Below are positions 34,455-43,730 of a DNA stretch of 64,000 nt, one piece after another. The translations under genes and the position numbers were made by a program. Source of the stretch: Nitrospinaceae bacterium UBA7883 (GTDB lineage Bacteria; Nitrospinota_A; UBA7883); assembly GCA_002500605.1 (NCBI GenBank), contig DLRR01000027.1, forward strand, positions 1 to 64,000. The letters run 5' to 3'. The notes under the pieces were generated by a model. That model saw only the letters and a list, made by a program, of their open reading frames with translations, had not been told where the DNA came from and made no database searches. Positions within the stretch are counted from its first letter, which is position 1, and each line of letters starts with the position of its first letter.

Positions 34455-36668
34455 CTACATCCAGCTTGGAAGAGCGCCTCTCCAAGCGCTTACCAGTTCA
34501 TCAGCCTTGCAAATAATTTTTTTATCGCCGTTTATTTCAAAAGAAATTTCGCTTGTCGTAACTTCACCAATTATTGTAGCTGGTAAAGCATTAGCTTTTG
34601 CTAAACCCATTACGAGGTCAACGTAACTTTTGTTAATAGAGATCACTGCCGAGGATTGAGTTTCCGAAAATAGTGTAATATCATCTCGAAAGTCGGATTT
34701 TAGTTTCACCTTGAATCCCACCTGGTCGTTGCTTTTTGTTGTAAACAGACATTCGCAAAGACATACTGCAAGACCTCCATCAGATATGTCATGAATTGAC
34801 GAGACAAGTTTTTTATCCGCAAGATCTATCATTGTTTTTTGAAGTGTTGCTTCTCTTTGCAAATTGACTTTTGGAATAATTCCTTGCTCTACGTTGTGTA
34901 CAAATGACATGTACTCGCTCCCACCAATTTCCGGTTCGATTTCACCTAGAAGAATGATCACATCACCTGGACTTTGGAAATATTGCCCCACAAGTTTATT
35001 ATGATCTTCAAGAACCCCTACAGCTCCTATTGTTGGGGTAGGGAATATTGCTTGATCATCTGTCTGGTTGTAGAAGGAAACATTACCTGAGACAACAGGT
35101 GTTCCAAGTGCCTTACACGCCTTGGTTATGCCCTCTATTGTTTCTATAAAACCCCACATTACATCAGCTCTTTCGGGGCTGCCAAAATTGAGGCAGTCAG
35201 TAATAGCTATAGGTTTAGCTCCTGAGCAAGCCACATTGCGTGTTGCCTCTGCAACAGCTTGCATACCTCCGATATATGGATCAAGGTAGCAATACCTGCT
35301 ATTGCAGTCCAAGCTCATTGCCACTGCCATGTCCGTATTCTTTATTCTTATAACAGCCGCGTCTGAACCAGGCATAACTATTGTGTTTGACATCACTTGA
35401 TGATCAAATTGCTTGTATACCCATTCTCGAGAACAAAGATTGGGCGAGGAGACTAGTTTGAGTAATGTCTTTGTAAGATTCCTCGGTTCTGAAACCTTGT
35501 TTATATTGAATGATTGTCGTTCTGCCAAGTTTTCTGGCTCACTATAAGTTCTTGTATATTTAGGTGCGGACTCTGAAAGTTCTGCGGCTGGTAGGTTAGC
35601 TACAATTTCACCATCATCTTTGATAGTCACCATGCCACCGTTAGTAACCTTGCCTACTACTTCTGCATTAAGCTCCCATTTATCGAATATTTCTTTTACC
35701 GCACTTTCTGTTCCTTTCCTGCAAACAAGCAGCATCCTTTCTTGAGATTCTGAAAGCATTACTTCATATGGGGTCATTCCTGTTTCACGCTTTGGTACTT
35801 TGCCCAAGTCCATTTCAATACCAGTACCAGCTCTTCCGGCCATTTCGATTGATGAGCTGGTTAGCCCTGCGGCACCCATATCTTGTATGCCTACAACATA
35901 GTCTGTCTTGAAAAGCTCCAGGCAAGCCTCTAATAGGCGCTTTTCAGTAAATGGGTCCCCCACCTGCACAGTTGGTCTGCGCTCCTCGCTGTCTTCATCG
36001 AACTCCTCGCTTGCCATAGTTGCGCCATGGATGCCATCACGCCCTGTTTTAGAGCCAACATACATCACTGGGTTGCCAATGCCTTCGGCCTTACCAAGGA
36101 ATATACGGTCTTTCTTTACAAGTCCAAGGTTGAATACATTGACTAGGCAGTTACCATTAAAACTTGGATGAAAAAACATCTCTCCGCCTATGGTAGGAAC
36201 TCCCATGCAGTTTCCATATCCAGCGATCCCAGCGACTACTCCATCCAACAGGTACTTTGTTTTTGCGTGGTCCATCGAGCCAAATCGTAGTGAGTTAAGG
36301 GATGCCATTGGTCTCGCCCCCATGGTAAAGATATCGCGTAATATTCCACCAACGCCAGTTGCCGCTCCCTCATAAGGCTCTATATAAGAGGGGTGATTAT
36401 GTGATTCCATTTTAAAGACTATGGCTAAGCCATTACCAATATCGACAACTCCAGCATTTTCACCAGGACCTTGAATTACTTGTGGACCTTCGGTAGGCAA
36501 CTTGCTTAAGTGTTTGCGAGAGCTTTTGTAAGAGCAATGTTCACTCCACATGACAGAAAATATGCCTAGTTCGACAAGGTTGGGCTCCTTACCCAGTATC
36601 TCCTTGGCCAAATTGAACTCTTCCATGGTAAGGCCATGCTGTTCTATTAATTGCGTATCCAACATCAT
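34455..36668 (-). CDS. purL: Phosphoribosylformylglycinamidine synthase, PurL subunit (small type)
   Basis: 737 aa, the length of the small PurL that works with separate PurS and PurQ. Converts FGAR to FGAM in purine synthesis using ATP and ammonia. Features are [18 protein letters not shown] near the N-terminus, [34 protein letters not shown], the second-half repeat [21 protein letters not shown] and [12 protein letters not shown]. No PurS or PurQ is in the window. It is the first gene of the run purL-trmN6-miaA-slt-deacylase. Confidence 0.97.
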   Translation of the reverse strand: MMLDTQLIEQHGLTMEEFNLAKEILGKEPNLVELGIFSVMWSEHCSYKSSRKHLSKLPTEGPQVIQGPGENAGVVDIGNGLAIVFKMESHNHPSYIEPYEGAATGVGGILRDIFTMGARPMASLNSLRFGSMDHAKTKYLLDGVVAGIAGYGNCMGVPTIGGEMFFHPSFNGNCLVNVFNLGLVKKDRIFLGKAEGIGNPVMYVGSKTGRDGIHGATMASEEFDEDSEERRPTVQVGDPFTEKRLLEACLELFKTDYVVGIQDMGAAGLTSSSIEMAGRAGTGIEMDLGKVPKRETGMTPYEVMLSESQERMLLVCRKGTESAVKEIFDKWELNAEVVGKVTNGGMVTIKDDGEIVANLPAAELSESAPKYTRTYSEPENLAERQSFNINKVSEPRNLTKTLLKLVSSPNLCSREWVYKQFDHQVMSNTIVMPGSDAAVIRIKNTDMAVAMSLDCNSRYCYLDPYIGGMQAVAEATRNVACSGAKPIAITDCLNFGSPERADVMWGFIETIEGITKACKALGTPVVSGNVSFYNQTDDQAIFPTPTIGAVGVLEDHNKLVGQYFQSPGDVIILLGEIEPEIGGSEYMSFVHNVEQGIIPKVNLQREATLQKTMIDLADKKLVSSIHDISDGGLAVCLCECLFTTKSNDQVGFKVKLKSDFRDDITLFSETQSSAVISINKSYVDLVMGLAKANALPATIIGEVTTSEISFEINGDKKIICKADELVSAWRGALPSWM

Positions 36669-36932
36669 GACATTATAAACAACTCCAATTTCTCAGCAAT
36701 GGCAAATGGTGTGTTTACCTGATTAATTTGCTATTCTCTAATAATTGTACACTCTTATGCATGGCCGGTTGCTGATATAGCTCACAAACTACCAATCGCA
36801 CGGAAATGACTCTATGTGGAAGCACTGTTTGTTGAGTTGATCAAAGATTGTGGAGTTTCTTCAATCCTTGTTATATGGCTACTTTGAGATGGCTTTATGA
36901 TAAAATTAAAAGATCAATAGAGGATAGAAAAC
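36669..36932. other. Divergent intergenic region purL / nitrilase
   Basis: 264 bases with no supported gene. It must hold promoters for both divergent genes. An AGAGGA ribosome-binding site lies 9 bases before the nitrilase ATG, and a TAAAAT box is seen about 30 bases before it, but I find no convincing -35 partner. No clear hairpin or conserved RNA is visible. Confidence 0.5.
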
Positions 36933-37895
36933 ATGCTCGATGAGATAATACTAGGTGCAGTGCAGGCGTCTCCTGTTATTTTCAATAGGGAGGCATCTTG
37001 TGAAAAAGCGGTAAAGTTAATTCACAAAGCCGGTTCTTTAGGTGTGCGGCTTGCTGTTTTTGGAGAAACATGGCTCCCAGGGTATCCATGGTTTAATGTT
37101 GCGTGGGCTGAGCCAATGGGTCAGGAGGCTGCTATAGATTATCTTGCCTCAGGTGTCACAATTCCAGGTCCATGCACCGATTACCTTTGTCAGGCTGCTA
37201 AGGAATCATGCTGTGATGTAGTAATTGGTGTCGCTGAACTTGACTCAGTAAGTGTAGGTACAATATATGCTACGTGCCTTTTTATTAGTTCGGAAGGTAA
37301 AATACTTGGCAAACATAGGAAGATAAAACCAACTGCCACGGAACGTATTATGTGGGGAGAGGGTGATGGAAAGTCAATTAACGTGTATCAACGACCGTAT
37401 GGAAATTTGTCTGGCCTAAATTGCTGGGAAAATCAAATGGTTCTGCCAGCATATGCGCTTATGATGCAGGGGACGCAATTTCATGCTGCCATATGGCCAG
37501 GAGGAGAACCATTCACTAGGCAGACTTTTTTAACCCAAGCTCTTTGTTCACAAGCTTCCTGTTATGGAATTTTGGCATCAGGACTGATTCGTGAAGAGGA
37601 TATACCTAAAAAATATCAGGCTATGCTACCACTCCGTGCCGTCCCAAGAAGTGGAGACAGTTGCATAATCGGCCCCAACGGAGAAATATTAGCTGGTCCG
37701 CTTCATATGGAAGAGGGAATAATAACTGCTAAAGCCTCTCAAAATGCAATACGGTCTGCCAAAGCTTGGATGGATAATTGTGGTCATTATAGCAGACCAG
37801 ATATTTTTGAATTTTATATGCACGGAAATAAGATGGCGCCAGGGCAGCCGCGTATTTCTGTGGAAGATGAAACGAATGACGAACTTGCAGACTAA
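36933..37895 (+). CDS. Nitrilase (carbon-nitrogen hydrolase family)
   Basis: 320 aa. The Glu-Lys-Cys triad is complete: E45 in AVFGETWLPGYPWF, K130 in GKHRKIKPT and C164 in SGLNCWENQM. The WLPGYPWF stretch, GLNCWE and length place it in branch 1 (true nitrilases, cyanide hydratases) rather than amidases, so it should convert an organic nitrile to the acid and ammonia. AGGA-type ribosome-binding site present. It is a single-gene unit, separated from the convergent CMD-family gene by the hairpin at 38067-38095. Substrate unknown. Confidence 0.9.
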   Translation: MLDEIILGAVQASPVIFNREASCEKAVKLIHKAGSLGVRLAVFGETWLPGYPWFNVAWAEPMGQEAAIDYLASGVTIPGPCTDYLCQAAKESCCDVVIGVAELDSVSVGTIYATCLFISSEGKILGKHRKIKPTATERIMWGEGDGKSINVYQRPYGNLSGLNCWENQMVLPAYALMMQGTQFHAAIWPGGEPFTRQTFLTQALCSQASCYGILASGLIREEDIPKKYQAMLPLRAVPRSGDSCIIGPNGEILAGPLHMEEGIITAKASQNAIRSAKAWMDNCGHYSRPDIFEFYMHGNKMAPGQPRISVEDETNDELAD

Positions 37896-38066
37896 GAGCT
37901 TGCAATAACTCACCATTTCTAGCTTCTGGTTTGATCCTTTGGGTATGAACGACTACTTGTCAACACGGCATCCCAATATTGACCATTTTATAATTTTGCT
38001 GAACAAGATTGTAAAACTAGGGGTGTTTTTCTAAGAACCACTTACTGTACTTAAGAACGAGTTTGC

Positions 38067-38095
38067 AAAAAAAAAGCCGGGCTATTCAGCCCGAC
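38067..38095 (-). terminator. Rho-independent terminator after the CMD-family gene
   Basis: On the minus strand GTCGGGCT and AGCCCGGC form an 8-bp stem (one G-U pair) around a GAAT loop, followed by nine T. It ends about 20 bases past the stop at 38115. On the plus strand the same hairpin is followed by TTTTATATT, so it may also end the convergent nitrilase transcript. This is the clearest terminator in the window. Confidence 0.85.
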
Positions 38096-38114
38096 TTTTA
38101 TATTGCTATAATTT

Positions 38115-38648
38115 CTAGCGATCAATACCACCATCAATGTTAGCACCACGAACAGCCATTGCTTCGAAGCCTGCTGCTTTTGCTTTTGCTTTGTCACCGG
38201 AGGCAGACAGCTCATTATGAAATGCAGATGCACCTTCGATACATTTTAGGGCATAGTCAAACGCATAAGGAATACCAGCACCACGTGGCGAAAAACCACC
38301 TAAAATAACTCCAACTGTGGCAGCTTCGAAAACTTCTGGGATCGTAGCACCCTGTTCGCAAGCAGGAATGTTATGAACGATACACTTCGAAGACATTGTG
38401 CCTACTCCACCAGCCATGAACATCAACTCTTTGACTTTCCCCGACAGGGCACCATCAGAGAAAACAGTTGAGTAATAGTTACCGAAACATACCCCAGCAT
38501 CGGTGCTAACAGTATTGATAATCTTAAACATGCGTGGATTGAATCCGGCCACAGCATCCATGTACTCATTGGCTTCGGCATCGCTCATGGAACCGCTAAG
38601 CTCTTTCATCTGCTTTCGGATATCAAGCATTTGTTGTACTTTGCTCAT
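38115..38648 (-). CDS. Carboxymuconolactone decarboxylase (AhpD-like) family protein
   Basis: About 177 aa from ATG 38648, which is preceded by GGGGATG; an in-frame ATG at 38681 lacks such a site. The core is the all-helical CMD fold: GALSGKVKELMFMAGGV followed by CIVHNIPACEQGATIPEVFEAATVGVILGG. The CxxH-type centre with a nearby His and Cys resembles AhpD-like members, although the usual CxxC is reduced to CIVH. Members act as decarboxylases or as peroxidase/disulfide partners. Encoded alone with its own terminator. The specific activity cannot be told. Confidence 0.8.
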   Translation of the reverse strand: MSKVQQMLDIRKQMKELSGSMSDAEANEYMDAVAGFNPRMFKIINTVSTDAGVCFGNYYSTVFSDGALSGKVKELMFMAGGVGTMSSKCIVHNIPACEQGATIPEVFEAATVGVILGGFSPRGAGIPYAFDYALKCIEGASAFHNELSASGDKAKAKAAGFEAMAVRGANIDGGIDR

Positions 38649-39128
38649 AAACATCCCCTTTAAGAATTTCATTATAGACATATAGTTTTACCCCGAAATA
38701 CCGGCGCAGAAGACCACAGTTTACACAATCTCGATCCACCCGCCTGTTTTGACACCACTCTCAGCGTCTATAAACAAAAACCAAGTCCATTGTAAACTCA
38801 GTATTCGCTCGCTCAAAATCGAACAATCAAAAAAAGCTAACCGATCTCCACCACCATAAACATGGGGTCATTTAAGATCTTCAATTTAACGTACTGAAGT
38901 TTATCCAACCAAAAGTGAAATGTCAAATGTATTCCATAGAAAAGTAAAGAATTAGACAGGTTTAGTGTCTAATGTAGCGTAGAATAATTATGGTATTTTC
39001 GAATGGCTAGGTTTTTTACATAAATGGAATGTTTGTGTGAGTAAACTTGTATATAATATGGAGCAAACAAGGGTTTTCGGTGCTAGATTTCCACTGCGTT
39101 ATGTGGTTAAATGCCCAGTCCGCTGGAT
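38649..39128. other. Intergenic region before tRNA-Gln with an 8-bp inverted repeat
   Basis: 480 bases without a supported gene. It holds the ribosome-binding site of the CMD-family gene at its left end. A perfect inverted repeat ATTAGACA / TGTCTAAT (38952-38974, seven-base spacer) lies in the middle. A TATAAT box at 39052-39057 about 72 bases ahead of the tRNA is a likely -10, with only poor -35 candidates. Short open frames here are AT-rich and unsupported. Confidence 0.5.
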
Positions 39129-39203
39129 TGGGGCGTCGTCAAGTGGTAAGACACGGGTCTTTGGAATCCGCATCCGCAGGTTCGAATCCTGCCGCCCCAG
39201 CCA
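39129..39203 (+). tRNA. tRNA-Gln (anticodon TTG)
   Basis: 75 bases including an encoded CCA end. Acceptor stem TGGGGCG (39129-39135) pairs fully with CGCCCCA (39193-39199). The anticodon arm CGGGT-CTTTGGA-ATCCG has anticodon TTG, and the T arm GCAGG-TTCGAAT-CCTGC is perfect. Discriminator G is normal for glutamine. It stands 51 bases ahead of prs on the same strand, the frequent bacterial order tRNA-Gln-prs-rplY-pth, so it may be cut from the prs transcript. Confidence 0.97.
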
Positions 39204-39254
39204 CTTTTATCTGGTTAGAAAATAAGTGTATTTGTGGATATATCAGGAGATGGA

Positions 39255-40211
39255 ATGAAGTCTAACAATAATGGACGGCTGGTAGTTATCAGTGGGCGAA
39301 GTAATCTTTTTTTAGCCGAGGAAATAAGCAAATATATAAACGTTAGCCTGTGCGAGCGGGAACTCACCAATTTTTCAGATGGTGAGATTTTCGTACAAAT
39401 CAAAGAGAATGTACGAGGATCTGATGTTTTTGTTGTCCAGCCTACTTCGTCAAACGTTAATGATAGCCTGATGGAACTACTAATAATGATAGATGCTATC
39501 AAGCGGGCATCAGCGAAACGGATTACTGCTGTTATACCATACTTTGGGTATGCAAGACAGGATCGCAAGGTTTCCTCTAGGACTCCTATAACTGCTAAGC
39601 TTGTGGCAGATTTAATTACTGCAAGTGGAACCGACAGGGTCTTATCGATGGATTTGCACGCTGGTCAGATCCAAGGTTTCTTTGGTTTGCCTGTGGACCA
39701 TCTATATGCTGCACCAATATTCGTTGACTACATAAAATCTAGGAAACATGAAAATTTGGTTGTTTTTTCTCCAGATGCAGGTGGGGTTGAGCGAGCCAGA
39801 TCTTACGCCAAAGCCCTTGGCGTTGGACTTGGAATAATAGATAAAAGGCGCGAAGGGAAAAATATAGCCCAAGCCACGCATATTATTGGTGAGGTCAAGG
39901 GACTTGATGTCCTAATTGTAGACGATATGGTAGACACGGCAGGAACCTTAACAGAGTCTGTAAAAGCATTGCTAAACGCAGGTGCAAACTCCGTTTCTGC
40001 ATGTTGTACTCACCCGGTTCTTTCAGGGCCGGCTATAGATCGTATCTACAAGTCCGATCTTAAGGAACTGATAACAACTAATTCGATTGACATTCGGGAA
40101 AAAGCTTCACAATGCCCGAAGATTACTGTACTTTCGGTGTCCAAGTTGTTAAGTAATGCGATAGAACGAATTCATGCTGAAACTTCGGTAAGTTCGTTAT
40201 TTGAATATTAG
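39255..40211 (+). CDS. prs: Ribose-phosphate pyrophosphokinase
   Basis: Makes PRPP from ribose-5-phosphate and ATP for nucleotides, His and, here, H4MPT synthesis. I choose ATG 39255 because AGGAG lies 5 bases before it; the frame opens at a GTG 21 bases earlier. About 318 aa. Features are LVVISGRSNLFLAEEIS, ERELTNFSDGEIFVQI, PYFGYARQDRKVSSRTPITAKLVA, SMDLHAGQIQGFF, the flexible-loop region DKRREGKNIAQ, and the PRPP-binding VLIVDDMVDTAGTL. It heads prs-rplY-pth. Confidence 0.97.
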   Translation: MKSNNNGRLVVISGRSNLFLAEEISKYINVSLCERELTNFSDGEIFVQIKENVRGSDVFVVQPTSSNVNDSLMELLIMIDAIKRASAKRITAVIPYFGYARQDRKVSSRTPITAKLVADLITASGTDRVLSMDLHAGQIQGFFGLPVDHLYAAPIFVDYIKSRKHENLVVFSPDAGGVERARSYAKALGVGLGIIDKRREGKNIAQATHIIGEVKGLDVLIVDDMVDTAGTLTESVKALLNAGANSVSACCTHPVLSGPAIDRIYKSDLKELITTNSIDIREKASQCPKITVLSVSKLLSNAIERIHAETSVSSLFEY

Positions 40212-40255
40212 ATAAAAAATGTAGACTTGAATATAAATTTTATGAAAGCAGTAAG

Positions 40256-40933
40256 ATGAGCGAGATAATATTAACTGGAAAGATAAGGGAACCTGGTCGG
40301 AAAGGGCCTGCACGCAAACTTCGCAGAAATGGATTGGTTCCTGGAATAATTTATGGTCGAGGAGACCAAGTTGCCGTGTCAGTTGACTCTAAACAAATTA
40401 TTAAGATCATGGATGTAAAAGGTGGTGTGAATAATATCTTAAACTCTAAGATTGATGGCGACTCTAAGGAACGTAAAGTCATGATAAAGGATATCTCAGT
40501 CCATCCAATGACAGACCAAATTTTACACATTGACTTTATAGAAATTGATAGCTCCAAACCAATCAAGACAAAGGTAAAGTTAGAATTCATTGGAGTTCCA
40601 AAAGGCGTTAAAGAGCAGGGTGGCCAACTGAATGTAAATATCAAAGCTGTTAGGGTAGAAGCTTTGCCTGGTGATGTGCCTTCCGCAATAGCACTGCCAG
40701 TGGACGATATTGAGCTCGGGCAGGTTGTTCGTATCAGCGATCTTAAAGTGGAAGACAAATTAAAGATTATTGAAAAACCTGAAGCTACCATTTTGTCGGT
40801 TTCAGTGCCGAAGGTTGAGGAAATAGAGCCAGAGACAGAGGAGGCTGGCGAAGAGTTAGAAGACACGAAGTCAGAAGATACAAAACCAGAGGATACAAAA
40901 ACTCCAAATAACGAACCTTCTTCCGAAGGATAG
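40256..40933 (+). CDS. rplY: Ribosomal protein L25 / CTC general stress protein
   Basis: 225 aa, long TL5/CTC form that binds 5S rRNA. The L25 domain (about 1-95) has REPGRKGPARKLRRNGLVPGIIYGRG and VHPMTDQILHIDFIEID; the C-terminal TL5 domain (about 100-185) has VPKGVKEQGGQLN and LPGDVPSAIALPVDDIELGQ. An acidic tail of about 40 residues contains three EDTK-type repeats (EDTKSEDTKPEDTK). Position after prs and before pth is conserved in many bacteria. Confidence 0.95.
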   Translation: MSEIILTGKIREPGRKGPARKLRRNGLVPGIIYGRGDQVAVSVDSKQIIKIMDVKGGVNNILNSKIDGDSKERKVMIKDISVHPMTDQILHIDFIEIDSSKPIKTKVKLEFIGVPKGVKEQGGQLNVNIKAVRVEALPGDVPSAIALPVDDIELGQVVRISDLKVEDKLKIIEKPEATILSVSVPKVEEIEPETEEAGEELEDTKSEDTKPEDTKTPNNEPSSEG

Positions 40934-40976
40934 TATATGGAGGCAAAATTATTCGTTTGATTTTCTGGATTGCAAG

Positions 40977-41510
40977 TTGAAGCTAATTGTGGGCCTTGGT
41001 AATCCCGGTAAGGAATATTTGTATACTCGACACAATGTTGGGTTCATGGCTTTAGATTATTACCTGAATGATCTGAATGAGTTAACCCACCAGGAACTGT
41101 TTGGCTATCTATTTGCGTCACTTAATTTAAATGATGAGGAAATAGTCTTTATAAAGCCGTACACTTTCATGAACAATAGCGGCAAGCCTATTTCAAAAGC
41201 TTTGGAAGAGTTTGGGGTTTCTCATCAAAACATTCTGATTATCCACGATGACATTGGAATACCTCTAGGAGTTGCAGAATATAACGTTGGCGGTAGCCAT
41301 GGTGGCCATAATGGTTATAAATCAGTAGTATTAAATTTGGGAACTACTAATTTAAAACGAATACAAATTGGAATAGGACGACCGCCTGAGGGTACTTCTA
41401 CAGTTGATTTTGTGTTAGGGGAAGTTACAGAGGATGAACAAAGTCATATTGAGGGAGCCTTAAGTCAAGCTTCCGCGCTAATAAGAGAAAAGTTTCTAAA
41501 AGGCAAATAG
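40977..41510 (+). CDS. pth: Peptidyl-tRNA hydrolase
   Basis: 177 aa with a TTG start (TTGAAGCTAATTGTG). Releases tRNA from stalled peptidyl-tRNA. Family features are LIVGLGNPGKEYLYTRHNVGF with catalytic His, FIKPYTFMNNSGKPI, ILIIHDDIGIPLG and GGSHGGHNGYKSV, followed by RIQIGIGRPPEG. The TTG start gives exactly the conserved N-terminus. It is third in the prs-rplY-pth order. Confidence 0.95.
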   Translation: MKLIVGLGNPGKEYLYTRHNVGFMALDYYLNDLNELTHQELFGYLFASLNLNDEEIVFIKPYTFMNNSGKPISKALEEFGVSHQNILIIHDDIGIPLGVAEYNVGGSHGGHNGYKSVVLNLGTTNLKRIQIGIGRPPEGTSTVDFVLGEVTEDEQSHIEGALSQASALIREKFLKGK

Positions 41511-41561
41511 CCAAAACTTATCCTTATAAACATACAAAACAGTTAATCGAAAGGGAATAAC

Positions 41562-43544
41562 ATGCTTACATTGGTTTTCCTAAGTCCTATTATTGGTATT
41601 GTCGGCTTGGGAGTGGCATTTGTGCTGTTTTCTGGAATCATGAAACAGTCTCCGGGAAATGAACGTATGATAGAAATATCACAAATGATTCACGAAGGTG
41701 CCATGACTTTTCTCAAACGTGAATACACAATACTTGCAGGGTTTGTGGCGATTGTGTTTGCTATGTTGTCTGTTGTTATCAGTTTTAATACAGGTATAGC
41801 TTTTATAGTTGGAGCTACTTTGTCAATGTTAGCCGGCTTCATTGGAATGAAAGGTGCTACCAGAGCCAATGTCAGGACCTCAGCCGCCGCCAATCAAAGT
41901 GGTCAGCAAGCTGCGCTACAAATGGCATTTTCCGGTGGTTCTATCATGGGGTTGACTGTGGCCAGCATGGGCCTTATTGGAGTTTGTATATTTTTTATTA
42001 CATTTGATGTTGTGGCTACAGCTGGTAACGTTGCCGACTTGGCCGGTTTTGCTATGGGAGCATCTTCTATAGCTTTATTTGCTCGTGTGGGCGGTGGTAT
42101 ATACACAAAATCGGCTGATGTAGGTTCTGATCTCGTTGGTAAAGTAGAAGCTGGTATTCCAGAAGATGATCCAAGAAACCCTGGCGTCATTGCCGATAAC
42201 GTAGGCGACTGTGTTGGTGATACTGCTGGCCTTGGGGCAGATATATTCGAGTCGTATGTTGGATCAGTAATTGCCACCATTACCATCGGTGCAGCAATGG
42301 TTGATCAAGAAAGTTATATGAGTTTGCCAATCGTGGTAATTGCAATTGGTCTTGTGGCATCAATACTTGGAATTTCTTCCATGAAGCTTATGAAAGGTTT
42401 TGAGCCAGAATCGGTGCTTAGGTATACGGCCTTCGTTGCAGCTGCCTTTATGCTAGCAGGATCATATTATTACATTACGCATTTTGGAATGCCATGGACT
42501 GTGTGGGGTGCGCTAGCTACTGGTTGTTTTGCCGGTATAGCCATTGGTCTTTTAACCGAATATTACACCGGCATGTTTGGTCCAGTTAAAAAGCTTGCTG
42601 CAACCACTGCTACAGGTACGGCAACACTGATTATAGGTGGATTCTCCTTAGCCTTAGAGTCCGTTGCCCCTCCTGTGATTGTAATTGCAATAGCCACCTA
42701 TTTGGCAAACGATTTTGCAGGACTGTACGGTATTGGTTTAGCTGCAGTAGGTATGTTGGCTACCGTGGGCATTACCATGTCGGTGGATGCATATGGCCCT
42801 ATTGCCGACAATGCTGGTGGTATTGCTGAAATGGCTGAGCTAGGGCCAGAAACAAGAGCAATTACCGATGGTTTGGATGCCATCGGAAACACCACAGCGG
42901 CCATAGGCAAGGGTTTTGCCATTGGTTCAGCAGCTATGACAGCCTTGGCGTTGTTCTCAGCATACACTCAGGCCGTTGGTCTTGAAAGCATTAACCTCGT
43001 TTCTGCTGAAGTTGTCATCGGACTATTTATTGGTGGAGCTGTAACATTTGCCATAGCTGCCATGACCATGACGTCTGTTGGTAAGGCTGCAATGCAGATG
43101 GTAGAGGAGATCCGGCGCCAATTCCGTGAGATTGAAGGTCTTATGGAAGGAAAAGCGAAACCTGATCCTTCAACTTGTGTAGATATCGCAACTAAGGCTT
43201 CATTAAGTGAAATGATAATGCCAGGAGTAACGGCAGTGTTGGCTCCCTTGGTTGTAGGCCTTCTTTTGGGTGCTGAGGCACTAGGTGGTATGCTAGCTGG
43301 AGCAACTGTGTGCGGAGTTATGCTTGCTCTTCTGATGGCCAACGGAGGCGGTGCATGGGATAATGCAAAAAAATATATCGAGTCTGGTGCTCATGGGGGG
43401 AAGGGCTCAGAAGCCCACAAGGCAGCAGTTGTAGGTGATACTGTGGGCGACCCTTTTAAGGATACATCTGGTCCAGCTATGAATATTTTAATCAAATTAA
43501 TGTCAATTATAAGCTTGGTTATAGCACCGTTATTAATTGTATAA
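41562..43544 (+). CDS. hppA: Membrane-bound pyrophosphatase, K+-dependent type
   Basis: 660 aa, about 16 hydrophobic helices. Couples PPi hydrolysis to cation pumping across the inner membrane. Catalytic regions are intact: [33 protein letters not shown] and, near the C-terminus, [15 protein letters not shown]. In [10 protein letters not shown] (residues 442-451) the position that is Lys in K+-independent enzymes is Ala446, so this is the K+-dependent class; H+ versus Na+ pumping is not settled by what I can see. AAGGGA ribosome-binding site precedes the ATG. It lies 51 bases after pth and may be cotranscribed. Confidence 0.95.
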   Translation: MLTLVFLSPIIGIVGLGVAFVLFSGIMKQSPGNERMIEISQMIHEGAMTFLKREYTILAGFVAIVFAMLSVVISFNTGIAFIVGATLSMLAGFIGMKGATRANVRTSAAANQSGQQAALQMAFSGGSIMGLTVASMGLIGVCIFFITFDVVATAGNVADLAGFAMGASSIALFARVGGGIYTKSADVGSDLVGKVEAGIPEDDPRNPGVIADNVGDCVGDTAGLGADIFESYVGSVIATITIGAAMVDQESYMSLPIVVIAIGLVASILGISSMKLMKGFEPESVLRYTAFVAAAFMLAGSYYYITHFGMPWTVWGALATGCFAGIAIGLLTEYYTGMFGPVKKLAATTATGTATLIIGGFSLALESVAPPVIVIAIATYLANDFAGLYGIGLAAVGMLATVGITMSVDAYGPIADNAGGIAEMAELGPETRAITDGLDAIGNTTAAIGKGFAIGSAAMTALALFSAYTQAVGLESINLVSAEVVIGLFIGGAVTFAIAAMTMTSVGKAAMQMVEEIRRQFREIEGLMEGKAKPDPSTCVDIATKASLSEMIMPGVTAVLAPLVVGLLLGAEALGGMLAGATVCGVMLALLMANGGGAWDNAKKYIESGAHGGKGSEAHKAAVVGDTVGDPFKDTSGPAMNILIKLMSIISLVIAPLLIV

Positions 43545-43730
43545 GAGGGTGTTAAACAATATAGTTAGGTGTTTATCAAAATGGCCATATTAGTTACTGA
43601 GGGTTAGTTGTAACCAAGGTCAAATAAACCGATGACGTGATTATTATGTTCAATGAGGCAGTCAATTAGAATACTTGTATTAATGCATTAAAATAGGTTG
43701 TAGCTTTGACTAATGGTTTATTGTATTAAA

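Noticed and set aside
38115..38648. Formaldehyde-activating enzyme (fae), expected because of the H4MPT genes
   Set aside because: The motifs are those of the carboxymuconolactone decarboxylase family; nothing matches Fae.
39037..39265. Two short plus-strand open frames across the tRNA-Gln gene
   Set aside because: They run through a perfect tRNA-Gln; the frames are by-products of that sequence.
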